Assembly (NCBI GenBank): GCA_937944885.1
Contig: CALFBB010000006.1
Location: 1-64,000 of the forward strand
Reading direction: 5' to 3'
Origin: an uncultured cyanobacterium
GTDB lineage: Bacteria; Cyanobacteriota; Cyanobacteriia; Thermostichales; Thermostichaceae
Length of the DNA stretch: 64,000 nucleotides
Within the stretch, counting starts at the first letter, position 1. Each line of letters opens with the position of its first letter. The notes under the pieces were generated by a model. The model was not told where the DNA came from. It was given only the letters and a program-made list of their open reading frames with translations, and made no database searches. The translations under genes were made by a program, and so were the position numbers. This document shows positions 35,253 through 43,166 of the stretch, piece by piece.

Positions 35253-36062
35253 ATGGCACAGGCAACTCCACTGAGCGGGCGCAGATGGTCGCCGCCCCCT
35301 CTGATTAAAAATCCCTGGATCCGTTGGGGACTGATTCTGGGTGCTGTAATCTATTTTGCGGTTGCCCTGTCTACCCTTCAGTTCAGCCCAGAACGGGTAG
35401 CTCGGGGTATTCAGCGGAGCGGTCAGCTGTTGCTGGCTTTTCTGCAGCCAGATTTCACGACCCGGGGCAACTTGATCTTGGTTGGCATCCTGGAGAGTGT
35501 GACCATGGCTGCCATTTCCACCGTGGCCGGGTTTATTATCTCGGTTCCGGTTGGGTTTGGTGCCGCCCGCAATTTGGTGCCCGTGCCTGTCTACCTGTTC
35601 TGTCGGGGTCTGATTGCCCTGTCTCGTACCTTCCAGGAAGTGATCATCGCCATTCTGTTTGTGGTTATGTTTGGCTTTGGGCCTTTTGCCGGGGTGCTGA
35701 CTCTAACATTTGGCAGCTTGGGCTTTTTCAGCAAGCTTTTGGCAGAAGACATCGAGGAGATTGACCCAGCACAGGTGGAGGCGATTCGCTCTACGGGGGC
35801 CTCTTGGTTGAAGATGGTTAGCTATGCGGTGGTGCCGCAAGTATTGCCCCGCATGATTGGGTTGACTCTGTATCGCTTCGACATCAACATTCGTGAGGCG
35901 GCTATTTTGGGGATTGTCGGCGCAGGTGGGATTGGCTCTACCCTGAATACTTCCCTCCGTCGCTACGACTACGACACTGCCTCGGCCATCATTCTGGTCA
36001 TCATTGCCTTGGTGATGACGGTGGAACTGACTTCCGGTTGGATTCGCAAGAGGGTGCAATAA
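35253..36062 (+). CDS. phnE1: Phosphonate ABC transporter permease, first subunit
   Basis: A 269-residue inner-membrane permease of the PhnE family with about six membrane segments and the ABC-contact loop EAIRSTGASWLKMVSYAVVPQVLP. The final IREAAILGIVGAGGIGSTL is a family signature. It follows phnC by 51 bases, and its stop overlaps the ATG of the second permease (TAATG), so the two subunits are translationally coupled and probably form a heterodimeric channel. Confidence 0.93.
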   Translation: MAQATPLSGRRWSPPPLIKNPWIRWGLILGAVIYFAVALSTLQFSPERVARGIQRSGQLLLAFLQPDFTTRGNLILVGILESVTMAAISTVAGFIISVPVGFGAARNLVPVPVYLFCRGLIALSRTFQEVIIAILFVVMFGFGPFAGVLTLTFGSLGFFSKLLAEDIEEIDPAQVEAIRSTGASWLKMVSYAVVPQVLPRMIGLTLYRFDINIREAAILGIVGAGGIGSTLNTSLRRYDYDTASAIILVIIALVMTVELTSGWIRKRVQ

Positions 36063-36874
36063 TGCCTGTTCTGGAAAAAAATGGGATTAAAACCTGGCAG
36101 TGGCGGGATCAGAGGCAAGTCTTGACGGAATATGCCCTCTGGTTGTTGTTACTGTTGGTGATGCTTATCTGCGCTAGGTTCATTGCCGAGCGCACCACTT
36201 GGAGTTTTGTGTTGGATGCACCGCGCCAAGGGGGGGAAATGATTGCGCGGGGGGTACCGCCCCGTTGGGACTACATGTCGCAGCTTTGGCGTCCCCTTTG
36301 GGATACCCTTACCATTGCTACTTTGGGCACAGCTCTTTCCTTTATCATTGCCGTGCCGGTGGCGTTTTTGGCGGCTCGCAACACCACTCCTCATCTGATA
36401 GTGCGCTACCTTGCCCTGTTGATTATTGTGGGAACTCGCTCGGTTAACTCCCTGATCTGGGCTTTGATTCTGGTGGTTATCCTTGGGCCGGGGGTTCTAT
36501 CTGGAACCTTGGCCATTGCTCTGCGTTCGGTTGGCTTTATGGGCAAGCTGATCTACGAAGGAATTGAGGAGATCAATCCGGAGCCGGTGGAAGCTATTCG
36601 TTCCACCGGAGCCAGTGGTGCCCAGGTGCTTAGCTATGCCATCTGGCCCCAGGTGATCACCAATATTCTTGGGGTAACCATCTACCGCTGGGATATTAAC
36701 TTGAGGGAGTCGACGGTGGTGGGATTGGTGGGGGCCGGTGGCATTGGCATCCAACTGGATGCCTCTATCAACACGTTGCGCTGGAACCAGGTAAGCATGA
36801 TCCTGATTGTCATTTTCGTTTCTGTGTTTATCAGCGAATGGATCTCGGCTAAGGCCCGCCAAGCCCTCATTTGA
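36062..36874 (+). CDS. phnE2: Phosphonate ABC transporter permease, second subunit
   Basis: A 270-residue permease paralogous to the preceding one: EAIRSTGASGAQVLSYAIWPQV and LRESTVVGLVGAGGIGIQL repeat its EAA-loop and C-terminal signatures. About five to six membrane segments. The ATG at 36062 overlaps the upstream stop; a TTG at 36038 would add eight residues but ignores the coupling. It is the last gene of the phnDCEE operon. Confidence 0.93.
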   Translation: MPVLEKNGIKTWQWRDQRQVLTEYALWLLLLLVMLICARFIAERTTWSFVLDAPRQGGEMIARGVPPRWDYMSQLWRPLWDTLTIATLGTALSFIIAVPVAFLAARNTTPHLIVRYLALLIIVGTRSVNSLIWALILVVILGPGVLSGTLAIALRSVGFMGKLIYEGIEEINPEPVEAIRSTGASGAQVLSYAIWPQVITNILGVTIYRWDINLRESTVVGLVGAGGIGIQLDASINTLRWNQVSMILIVIFVSVFISEWISAKARQALI

Positions 36875-37019
36875 GGTTCGCCCTTGCCCTTGAAGTGGGT
36901 AGACCCAATCCCAAAATCCAAATCACTTCCCAGCTTTCCCGGTGAGGAGTAGGCAAGGGTTGGGCAATCTCTTTGACAGATTGCGGAGTATTGAGGGTAG
37001 CATAACGGTAGTTCCGTTC

Positions 37020-37127
37020 TTTATCCAGAGCAGACTGAGGGATCAGGCCCAACGAAGCTGCGGCAACCCGGCGGAAGTCTCCGCTACGGTGCTAATTCCT
37101 GCGGTTAGTCAGTAACCGAAAGATAAA
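37020..37127 (+). promoter_or_regulatory. SAM-I (S-box) riboswitch controlling metK
   Basis: P1 is formed by TTTATC (37020-37025) and GATAAA (37122-37127). Between them are the class hallmarks in order: GAGGGATCAGGCCC (37038 onward), ACGAAGCTGCGGCAACC (37052 onward), a GCGGAAGTCTCCGC hairpin (37071-37084), GGTGCTAATTCC (about 37088-37099) and ACCGAAAGATAA. This is the S-adenosylmethionine-sensing aptamer. It sits about 200 bases upstream of metK, which makes SAM, giving direct feedback. Confidence 0.9.
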
Positions 37128-37142
37128 GGAAAATAAAGGAAA

Positions 37143-37185
37143 AGAGGTTTTTCAAGGTAATCCCTCTGTGTGGGGGTTTTCTTTG
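37143..37185 (+). terminator. Riboswitch expression platform and terminator
   Basis: CCCTC at 37162-37166 pairs with GGGGG at 37172-37176 (one U-G pair), followed by TTTTCTTTG. The upstream AAGAGG at 37143-37148 is complementary to the 5' arm (CCTCT) and could act as the antiterminator strand. With SAM bound to the aptamer the terminator would form and metK transcription would stop. The stem is short, so this is inferred from position. Confidence 0.55.
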
Positions 37186-37324
37186 TAGATTCACCCTTTA
37201 GCGGCTCCTGTAGTACTGATGGGGCAGTTCCTTAATCCTTTTTTCGGGATCCTCGGCCCCCTTCATCGCTTCGGCGGATGGAGAACGGACAAGTCAGTGT
37301 CGTTTTTCTGTAAGGAGAAGTCCG

Positions 37325-38572
37325 TTGTCCAAGTCGTTTTTGTTTTCCTCTGAGTCGGTAACAGAAGGACACCCCGATAAGATCTGTGATCAGATCTCCG
37401 ATGCTATCCTCGATGCTCTCTTGACAGCGGATCCCTTGAGTCGGGTGGCTGCAGAGGTGGTGGTTAACACAGGCTTGGTGCTCTTAACGGGTGAGATCAC
37501 CTCACAGGCACAGGTTAACTTCACCCGCTTGGTGCGGGAAAAAGTGGCGGAAATTGGCTACACCGATGCCAAAAATGGCTTTTGTGCTGAAAGTTGTGCT
37601 GTGCTGGTAGCTTTTGATGAGCAATCTCCCGATATTGCTCAGGGGGTGAACCTTGCCCTTGAAAATCGCCTATCCCAGGAAGATCACTTCGACTCAGTGG
37701 GGGCAGGGGATCAAGGGTTGATGTTCGGCTTTGCCTGTGATGAAACCCCTGAGTTGATGCCCTTGCCGATTAGTTTGGCCCATCGCCTCAGCCGCCAACT
37801 GGCAACGGTTCGTAAAAATGGCACTCTGCCCTATTTGCGCCCGGATGGCAAAACCCAGGTAACTGTTGCCTATGAAGGGGGGCGTCCGGTGGGTATTCAC
37901 ACCCTGCTTATCTCCACCCAGCATACGCCTACCATCGGCTCGCTCAGTGAAGACGCTGCGGTTCAAGAGCGGATCCGGGCTGATCTCTGGGAAGCTGTGG
38001 TGACACCAGTCTTTGCAGATCTGGATATCAAACCGGATGGGAGAACCCGTTTTCTCACCAATCCCACCGGCAAGTTTGTTATCGGTGGCCCACAGGGGGA
38101 TGCTGGCCTAACCGGGCGCAAGATCATTGTTGATACCTACGGTGGCTACTCCCGTCATGGGGGTGGGGCCTTTTCTGGTAAGGATCCCACCAAGGTGGAT
38201 CGCAGTGCTGCCTATGCCGCTCGCTATGTTGCCAAAAATATTGTTGCTGCTGGCTTGGCCCAAAAGTGTGAGGTTCAGGTGAGTTATGCGATTGGGGTAG
38301 CTCGCCCAATTAACATTTTGGTGGAAACCTTCGGCACAGGGCGTATTGCCGATGAGGAGTTGCTCCGGCTGGTACAGCGCCATTTTGATCTCAGACCGGC
38401 GGCCATTCTGGCTCAGTTCCAACTGCAACAGTTGCCACGGCAACGGGGAGGCCGCTTCTATCAGAATGTGGCTGCTTACGGGCACTTTGGCCAAACCCAC
38501 CTGGACTTGCCCTGGGAACGCACCGACAAAGCAGCTTTGCTCCAAGAAGAAGCTCTTTCCGTGGTTGCCTAG
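37325..38572 (+). CDS. metK: S-adenosylmethionine synthetase
   Basis: A 415-residue cytosolic enzyme that makes SAM from methionine and ATP. The signatures [28 protein letters not shown] and [19 protein letters not shown] are intact and the length is normal. The start is a TTG at 37325, supported by AAGGAGAAG six bases upstream and the family-typical [18 protein letters not shown] beginning. Expression is expected to be controlled by the SAM-I riboswitch upstream. Confidence 0.96.
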   Translation: MSKSFLFSSESVTEGHPDKICDQISDAILDALLTADPLSRVAAEVVVNTGLVLLTGEITSQAQVNFTRLVREKVAEIGYTDAKNGFCAESCAVLVAFDEQSPDIAQGVNLALENRLSQEDHFDSVGAGDQGLMFGFACDETPELMPLPISLAHRLSRQLATVRKNGTLPYLRPDGKTQVTVAYEGGRPVGIHTLLISTQHTPTIGSLSEDAAVQERIRADLWEAVVTPVFADLDIKPDGRTRFLTNPTGKFVIGGPQGDAGLTGRKIIVDTYGGYSRHGGGAFSGKDPTKVDRSAAYAARYVAKNIVAAGLAQKCEVQVSYAIGVARPINILVETFGTGRIADEELLRLVQRHFDLRPAAILAQFQLQQLPRQRGGRFYQNVAAYGHFGQTHLDLPWERTDKAALLQEEALSVVA

Positions 38573-38587
38573 GCTTTCTGAGCCTAG

Positions 38588-38621
38588 ACCGGGATCCCTC
38601 TGGCTCCGTTGGGATCCCGGT
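38588..38621. terminator. Bidirectional terminator built from two GGGATCCC palindromes
   Basis: ACCGGGATCCC (38588-38598) and GGGATCCCGGT (38611-38621) form a perfect 11-bp stem with a 12-base loop, between the convergent metK and ABC-2 permease genes. It is followed by TTTCAGCTTTT on the plus strand. The core of each arm is the genome-wide palindrome. Confidence 0.65.
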
Positions 38622-38637
38622 TTCAGCTTTTGGACAT

Positions 38638-39426
38638 TTAAGCGCCCATGCCGGAATAGTGTTGTAGACCCTTTCGCCATAACCAGCGATTCACGACCCA
38701 AAACAGCCCAATCCAGGCTGGGCCGATTACAAAGCCACCCGCGATATCCACTGGGATCCCCACCCAAAGGCTGGCGGGAAAATGAACCAAATAGGGAAAG
38801 GGTGTCCAAGCCAGGATCTGCTGCAGCAGAGGGGGAAACACCGATAGTGGCGCAATCACTCCCGACAGAAACAGATACACCAAAAAGTGAAATTGCTCCA
38901 CCGCTGTTACCCGCTCCACCCAAAAGGCCAGCAGCGCTAGGGTGTACTGCATCAAGAAACGCAGCGTAAAGGCCATGAGTATTGCCAGGGATCCCAGTCC
39001 CACCTGGCTCGGGGAAGGGATCCAAAAGGCGAGCGGGTAGAGAACAAAGAACAGGCCGACTAAGCTCAGAGTAAAAGGAAAACGGGCCAGCCGTTCGGCC
39101 AGGTGACTGAGGACATGGTGCCAAGCCGGATCCATCGGTTGCAACAGGCGCAGTGACAGTTTGCCCTCCACCACTTCCCGCTCAAAGTCCCAGATGACCC
39201 AAACAATGGTAAGCTGCCGCACCCCAAAGACGGCTAAAAAATAGCGGGTGAACTCCAGAGAAGAGAGAGAAAAGTCACCTGTTCGGGCTGCTTCGCCCCA
39301 TACTCCCATCATGATTAAGGGTAGGGAGCCCGCCAGCACCCAGAGGATCAACTCAGCCCGATACTCCAGCATGTAGGCGTAGTAGGTGGTCAAGAGAGCA
39401 GCCAGTTTGCGCAAGAAGGCGTGCAT
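38638..39426 (-). CDS. ABC-2 family transporter permease
   Basis: A 262-residue polytopic membrane protein with about six hydrophobic segments. It belongs to the ABC-2 exporter permeases of the type usually annotated as a multidrug or polyketide exporter permease: YYAYMLEYRAELILWVLAG at the start, FDFEREVVEGKLSLRLLQPM-like region and VFPPLLQQILAWTPFPYLVHFPASL near the C-terminus. No ATPase is adjacent; the NodI-like ATPase at 12356-13357 is a possible partner. Its ATG directly abuts the cobA stop. Confidence 0.78.
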   Translation of the reverse strand: MHAFLRKLAALLTTYYAYMLEYRAELILWVLAGSLPLIMMGVWGEAARTGDFSLSSLEFTRYFLAVFGVRQLTIVWVIWDFEREVVEGKLSLRLLQPMDPAWHHVLSHLAERLARFPFTLSLVGLFFVLYPLAFWIPSPSQVGLGSLAILMAFTLRFLMQYTLALLAFWVERVTAVEQFHFLVYLFLSGVIAPLSVFPPLLQQILAWTPFPYLVHFPASLWVGIPVDIAGGFVIGPAWIGLFWVVNRWLWRKGLQHYSGMGA

Positions 39427-40182
39427 TTAAGGATCCTGAACCGCTAAGGGACAAAAAGAAGGCAAAATAGCAGCCAAGTTCACCACCTCCCCGACCACCA
39501 AGATGGTTGGGGGACCTATGTCCGGTGGCTGGGTCTGCAGCTGCTCCAGGCGGGTCAGATGAATCTCTTGCTCCGGGGTAGTGCCGCAGCGGATCAGGGC
39601 AACCGGGGTAGCGGGAGCCTTGCCACCGGCCAACAATTCCGCCACAATGTGGGCCAAATTGTGCATGCCCATGTAGATGACCAGTGTTTCCACCGCTCCA
39701 GCTAAGGCCCGCCAATTCACCTGTGGGCGGTATTTCCCTATCGCTTCGTGCCCGGTTACAAAGGCTACCGAGGAGCTGAATTCTCGATGGGTTAAAGGGA
39801 TCCCGGCATAGGCACTGGCGGCAATTCCCGCCGTAACACCCGGGACCACCTCTACAGGGATCCCGGCCCGGACCAAGGCCAGCATTTCTTCTCCTCCCCG
39901 CCCGAAGACAAAGGGATCCCCTCCTTTGAGGCGAACCACCACTGCCGCGGTTTGGGCCTTGGCGATCATCAGGGCTATGATCTGCTCTTGGGGAAGGGTA
40001 TGGGCACCACAGCTTTTGCCGGCATAGATCCGTTCTGCAGTCGGCGGGATCAGGTCCAAAATGGCGGATCCCACCAGGGCATCGTAGATCACTACATCCG
40101 CATGGGCCAGCAGCGCTTTTCCCTTCACCGTCAGTAACTCCGGATCCCCAGGCCCTGCCCCTACTAAGTACACCTTGCCCAT
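39427..40182 (-). CDS. cobA: Uroporphyrinogen-III C-methyltransferase
   Basis: A 251-residue SAM-dependent enzyme that methylates uroporphyrinogen III at C2 and C7 to give precorrin-2, the branch point to siroheme and cobalamin. Motifs: [15 protein letters not shown] at the start, [41 protein letters not shown] and [11 protein letters not shown]. The ATG at 40182 starts the canonical [13 protein letters not shown]; a GTG at 40194 would add four residues. The sirB-like chelatase gene lies just upstream on the same strand, so precorrin-2 is probably used for siroheme; the oxidase step is not encoded here. Confidence 0.94.
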   Translation of the reverse strand: MGKVYLVGAGPGDPELLTVKGKALLAHADVVIYDALVGSAILDLIPPTAERIYAGKSCGAHTLPQEQIIALMIAKAQTAAVVVRLKGGDPFVFGRGGEEMLALVRAGIPVEVVPGVTAGIAASAYAGIPLTHREFSSSVAFVTGHEAIGKYRPQVNWRALAGAVETLVIYMGMHNLAHIVAELLAGGKAPATPVALIRCGTTPEQEIHLTRLEQLQTQPPDIGPPTILVVGEVVNLAAILPSFCPLAVQDP

Positions 40183-40267
40183 AGCGTGTTGCACATCTTC
40201 TGAGAAGGTCTGTATTGATGGTGTGAAAAGTTTTGGTGATCTGTTTAACCGTCAGCCGGTCAGAGGC

Positions 40268-41047
40268 TTATTCTAGCGCCGGGCTAAGTTTTTGCAGAGT
40301 ATCTGCAATCACCTCCAGAAGCTGGGGATCCTGACAGAGGGGTGGCTCCACCTCAATCTGCAGCAAGGGCCATTGCTGCTGCAATTGTTGGGCTTGCAGC
40401 TGCAGAGAGCGCAATAGCCCACCCGGAAACAGAAAAAACGGCAGCACCTGCAAGCGATGCTGGCTGAGACGCAAACAATGAATCACAGCCGCTTCCAAGT
40501 TGGGGGACTGGGCAGCAAAAGCCAGGTGGAAAGGGATCCCGGGCAAGCGCTGCTCCAACCGCTGGATCCCTGCCTGGAGTTGAGCGGCAAACCCCGGCAG
40601 ACGGCTGCCATGTCCCAACACAATCCAAGCATCCGCCCGTTCTGCAGCTGCCCGGAGATGGGTGTGGATACGCAAGGTCAACAGATCCAGGAAAGCTGGA
40701 TGTTGACCGATGGGCGGGGTCAGCACAAGGGGCAACTGCGGCCACCAGGCTTGCACTTGCGCCAGCGCCGCCGGTAAATCCTCCTCCACATGGGATCCCT
40801 GGCCCATGAACAACGACAGCAGCACCACCTTGTCCACAGCCCCATTCCCAGCACGGGACAGCCGAGCATGCAAGCGTTGATGAATTTGCTCGGCCAAGCT
40901 CAGGGGCTGGCCTTCCAACTGCACCAACTCCACCCTCAGAGGAGAGAGCTGCTGCCGCACCCGTACCAACAGCTCCACTACGGCTTGTTGATACTCGGGA
41001 TCACGGCTACCGTGACAGACCAAAAACACCAGTGGCGATGAGGACAT
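40268..41047 (-). CDS. sirB: Sirohydrochlorin chelatase, two-domain CbiX/SirB type
   Basis: A 259-residue chelatase with two tandem CbiX-like domains. The metal-binding His is in VCHGSRDP at the start of the first and in VLGHGSRLPG of the second. It would insert Fe2+ (siroheme) or Co2+ (anaerobic cobalamin route) into sirohydrochlorin. Its partner cobA is 85 bases downstream on the same strand. The frame runs back to 41209, but the ATG at 41047 begins the first domain and avoids overlap with the divergent asparaginase gene. Confidence 0.85.
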   Translation of the reverse strand: MSSSPLVFLVCHGSRDPEYQQAVVELLVRVRQQLSPLRVELVQLEGQPLSLAEQIHQRLHARLSRAGNGAVDKVVLLSLFMGQGSHVEEDLPAALAQVQAWWPQLPLVLTPPIGQHPAFLDLLTLRIHTHLRAAAERADAWIVLGHGSRLPGFAAQLQAGIQRLEQRLPGIPFHLAFAAQSPNLEAAVIHCLRLSQHRLQVLPFFLFPGGLLRSLQLQAQQLQQQWPLLQIEVEPPLCQDPQLLEVIADTLQKLSPALE

Positions 41048-41202
41048 GGAGAGAATATGAGGATCCCAGCAGGAGGGTTCTACTCTTTCTATTCTTTCTG
41101 ATGTTCTCCGGTTGCGAAGGGAAAATCCCAGTAACTCCTCGCGTATGATCTGGATTATGTTTATCCGATGTTTTGGCCTCATCCGCCCTTCCTCAGGATT
41201 CC

Positions 41203-42156
41203 ATGTCATTTGAGAATCGTTCTGCCCCCCCCGAGTTGTTGATCCATGTACTGCGGGAGGGCTTGATCGAATCTACCCATTATTGCCAAGCGGTTGTGGC
41301 CGATAGCCGTGGGCGTTCTCTGGCCATGGCAGGTAACAGCACCACCCCTGTGTTTGCTCGCTCTGCTCTCAAGCCCTTTCAAGCCTTGGCCATGCTCTCC
41401 ACCGGCATTCGCGAGCGCTACCACCTCAGCGAAAAAGATATTGCCGTTATGTGCGGATCCCATCAGGGTACCACCACCCATGCACGGCAAGTTTTCAGCA
41501 TGTTGTGGCGAGCGGATCTGAGCCCGGAGATGCTGATCTGCCCTACACCAGCAGGAAAGCCCAGTCCCCTATGCCACAACTGCTCTGGCAAACACGCGGG
41601 TATGCTGATGGCTAGTCGTGCCCAAAACTGGACCCTATCGGACTATGCGCAGCGGCAGCACCCCGTGCAAGCGCTGGTGCGGGCCAAGCTAGCGGAGCTG
41701 TTACAAATGCCCTCTGAAGAGTTTTTGTGTGCCCGGGATGACTGTGGTGTACCCACCTACCAGCTCCAGCTTAACCAGATGGCTTCCCTCTTTGCCCAAC
41801 TCACAGCAGGGGATCGACCCGATTTAGAATCGGTAGCCCGCGCCATGACCCATCAGCCAGAGATGGTAGCGGGCAGGGGACGCTTCGATACAGAGCTAAT
41901 GCAGGCTACCCAAGGGGATTTGGTGAGCAAATCCGGTGCCGAAGGGATCCAATGTATTGGCCGAGTGGGAGAGGGCATGGGCTTAGCCATCAAGGTGCAA
42001 GATGGAGCAGCACGGGCCAAATATGCCCTCGCCCTTCATTTGCTGCAGCGCATGGGCTGGATTCAACCGGCAGCCGCAGAACAACTGGGAGAACAGTTTC
42101 TCTCCGTTGGCCCCTACACTCGCCTAGAAGTGGAAGGGGAACTACGCATGGCCTAG
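41203..42156 (+). CDS. L-asparaginase II family (Asparaginase_II type)
   Basis: A 317-residue protein of the plant/bacterial asparaginase_II family, which is unrelated to E. coli AnsB. Conserved segments are FARSALKPFQALAM, VMCGSHQGTTTHA, CSGKHAGMLMA and the catalytic-region ARDDCGVPTYQLQLNQMA, plus VSKSGAEGIQCIG. It is expected to hydrolyse asparagine to aspartate and ammonia. The ATG at 41203 is chosen; the TTG at 41173 would add 10 residues. It is divergent from sirB, and its stop overlaps that of the convergent DUF3318 gene by four bases. Confidence 0.86.
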   Translation: MSFENRSAPPELLIHVLREGLIESTHYCQAVVADSRGRSLAMAGNSTTPVFARSALKPFQALAMLSTGIRERYHLSEKDIAVMCGSHQGTTTHARQVFSMLWRADLSPEMLICPTPAGKPSPLCHNCSGKHAGMLMASRAQNWTLSDYAQRQHPVQALVRAKLAELLQMPSEEFLCARDDCGVPTYQLQLNQMASLFAQLTAGDRPDLESVARAMTHQPEMVAGRGRFDTELMQATQGDLVSKSGAEGIQCIGRVGEGMGLAIKVQDGAARAKYALALHLLQRMGWIQPAAAEQLGEQFLSVGPYTRLEVEGELRMA

Positions 42157-42815
42157 CGCTGGTAAGGATTGGGGTTCTGCCCGCGGTTGCGATACTTGGG
42201 GTTGATGGTCAAAGCACCAGCACCCAGGCCCCGTTGGGCTAAGAACTCCAAATTACGGCGGCGCATCGTGGTGTCGTAATCATTCTTAACTCGGTCTTCC
42301 ATCATGGCCACCTGCTGCATTGCACTGAGCAGAATGGCAGCGGCTTGCTCAGAGGTGTAGCCATTTTGAGAGGCATAGCGCACCGCAAACTCATCGGCAC
42401 TGACTTGAGGCTTTTGCCCTTTTTCGGCTTTGCGCAATAAAAAGACTGCCGAAGCTGCCAACCCAGCCGCCAAGCCCACGCCGAGGTTATCCCCCATCTG
42501 CAACTCCACCAAAATACCCATGCTGCCCGCACCGATCAGAGCAGGGTAGAGCAGCAGGGCTGACCAGTTATCCCCAAGGGCTAGCTCCGTGGCCATCACT
42601 GCTTCCCGCAAAAAGTAAATTTTCTGTTGATCACTGCTCAACCTTTGCCAGCGGCTGAGATCAATAGCGAAGCGGGTATACTTCTGCCAGGGGAAGCGCC
42701 ACAGAGGCTGCACCACCCGAGATTGGTCGGGGGTACCGATCTCAATCTGAACCTCAGACCGGATCTCCACCGGGAGAAACTGGATCAGGCGATCAAACTC
42801 GGAAATGGTGTACAT
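42153..42815 (-). CDS. Cyanobacterial DUF3318-type membrane protein
   Basis: A 220-residue protein with two hydrophobic membrane segments in the middle (about 88-105 and 110-128), a helical region (FLREAVMATELALGDNW) before them and a basic C-terminus (FLAQRGLGAGALTINPKYRNRG). It resembles the DUF3318 family of cyanobacteria, whose function is unknown; the family name is from memory. It is convergent with the asparaginase gene; the two stop codons share CTAG. Confidence 0.6.
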   Translation of the reverse strand: MYTISEFDRLIQFLPVEIRSEVQIEIGTPDQSRVVQPLWRFPWQKYTRFAIDLSRWQRLSSDQQKIYFLREAVMATELALGDNWSALLLYPALIGAGSMGILVELQMGDNLGVGLAAGLAASAVFLLRKAEKGQKPQVSADEFAVRYASQNGYTSEQAAAILLSAMQQVAMMEDRVKNDYDTTMRRRNLEFLAQRGLGAGALTINPKYRNRGQNPNPYQR

Positions 42816-43166
42816 GTTGGATCGGTACGGCTAAAGGGAGCAGCTGGAGAGCATCCATATAGTAAGGGATTCTAGCCTTCTGTGCAGACTACCTCCAAGA
42901 AAGCCTTTTGCCCTCTATCTCTTCTCACGCTAGAGTAACCTTGCTGCATCTTTCCAAAAGTCTTTCTTACTTCCAACCCTTGACAGCCCTTTTCCCAGTC
43001 TCCTAGGGTTCATTCCCAGGGCACTTTTGAGATGAGTTAGGAACACAGCCCTTGTTGTGGCAAACCCACTTTCACCACAAGGATGAGGAGCCGTAAGAGG
43101 CCGTAAAAGAACCAGTAATGTGTATAGGTTTTATCATCGGTTGCAGCATTGATTCCCGGGCCAACC
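42816..43166. other. Intergenic region between uvrA and the DUF3318 gene
   Basis: This 351-base stretch separates two minus-strand genes. No gene, known RNA or clear terminator is seen. TACTATATGG on the minus strand (about 42856-42865) could be a -10 box for the downstream gene. A TTGACA at 42980-42985 on the plus strand has no downstream plus-strand gene. Confidence 0.35.

Noticed and set aside
38108-39124. Long minus-strand frame (338 codons) across the metK 3' end
   Set aside because: It overlaps metK in antisense and the ABC permease in another frame; its translation has no family features, so it is a shadow frame.
42980-42985. TTGACA box on the plus strand
   Set aside because: The nearest -10 candidate is poor, and there is no plus-strand gene before the 3' end of uvrA.
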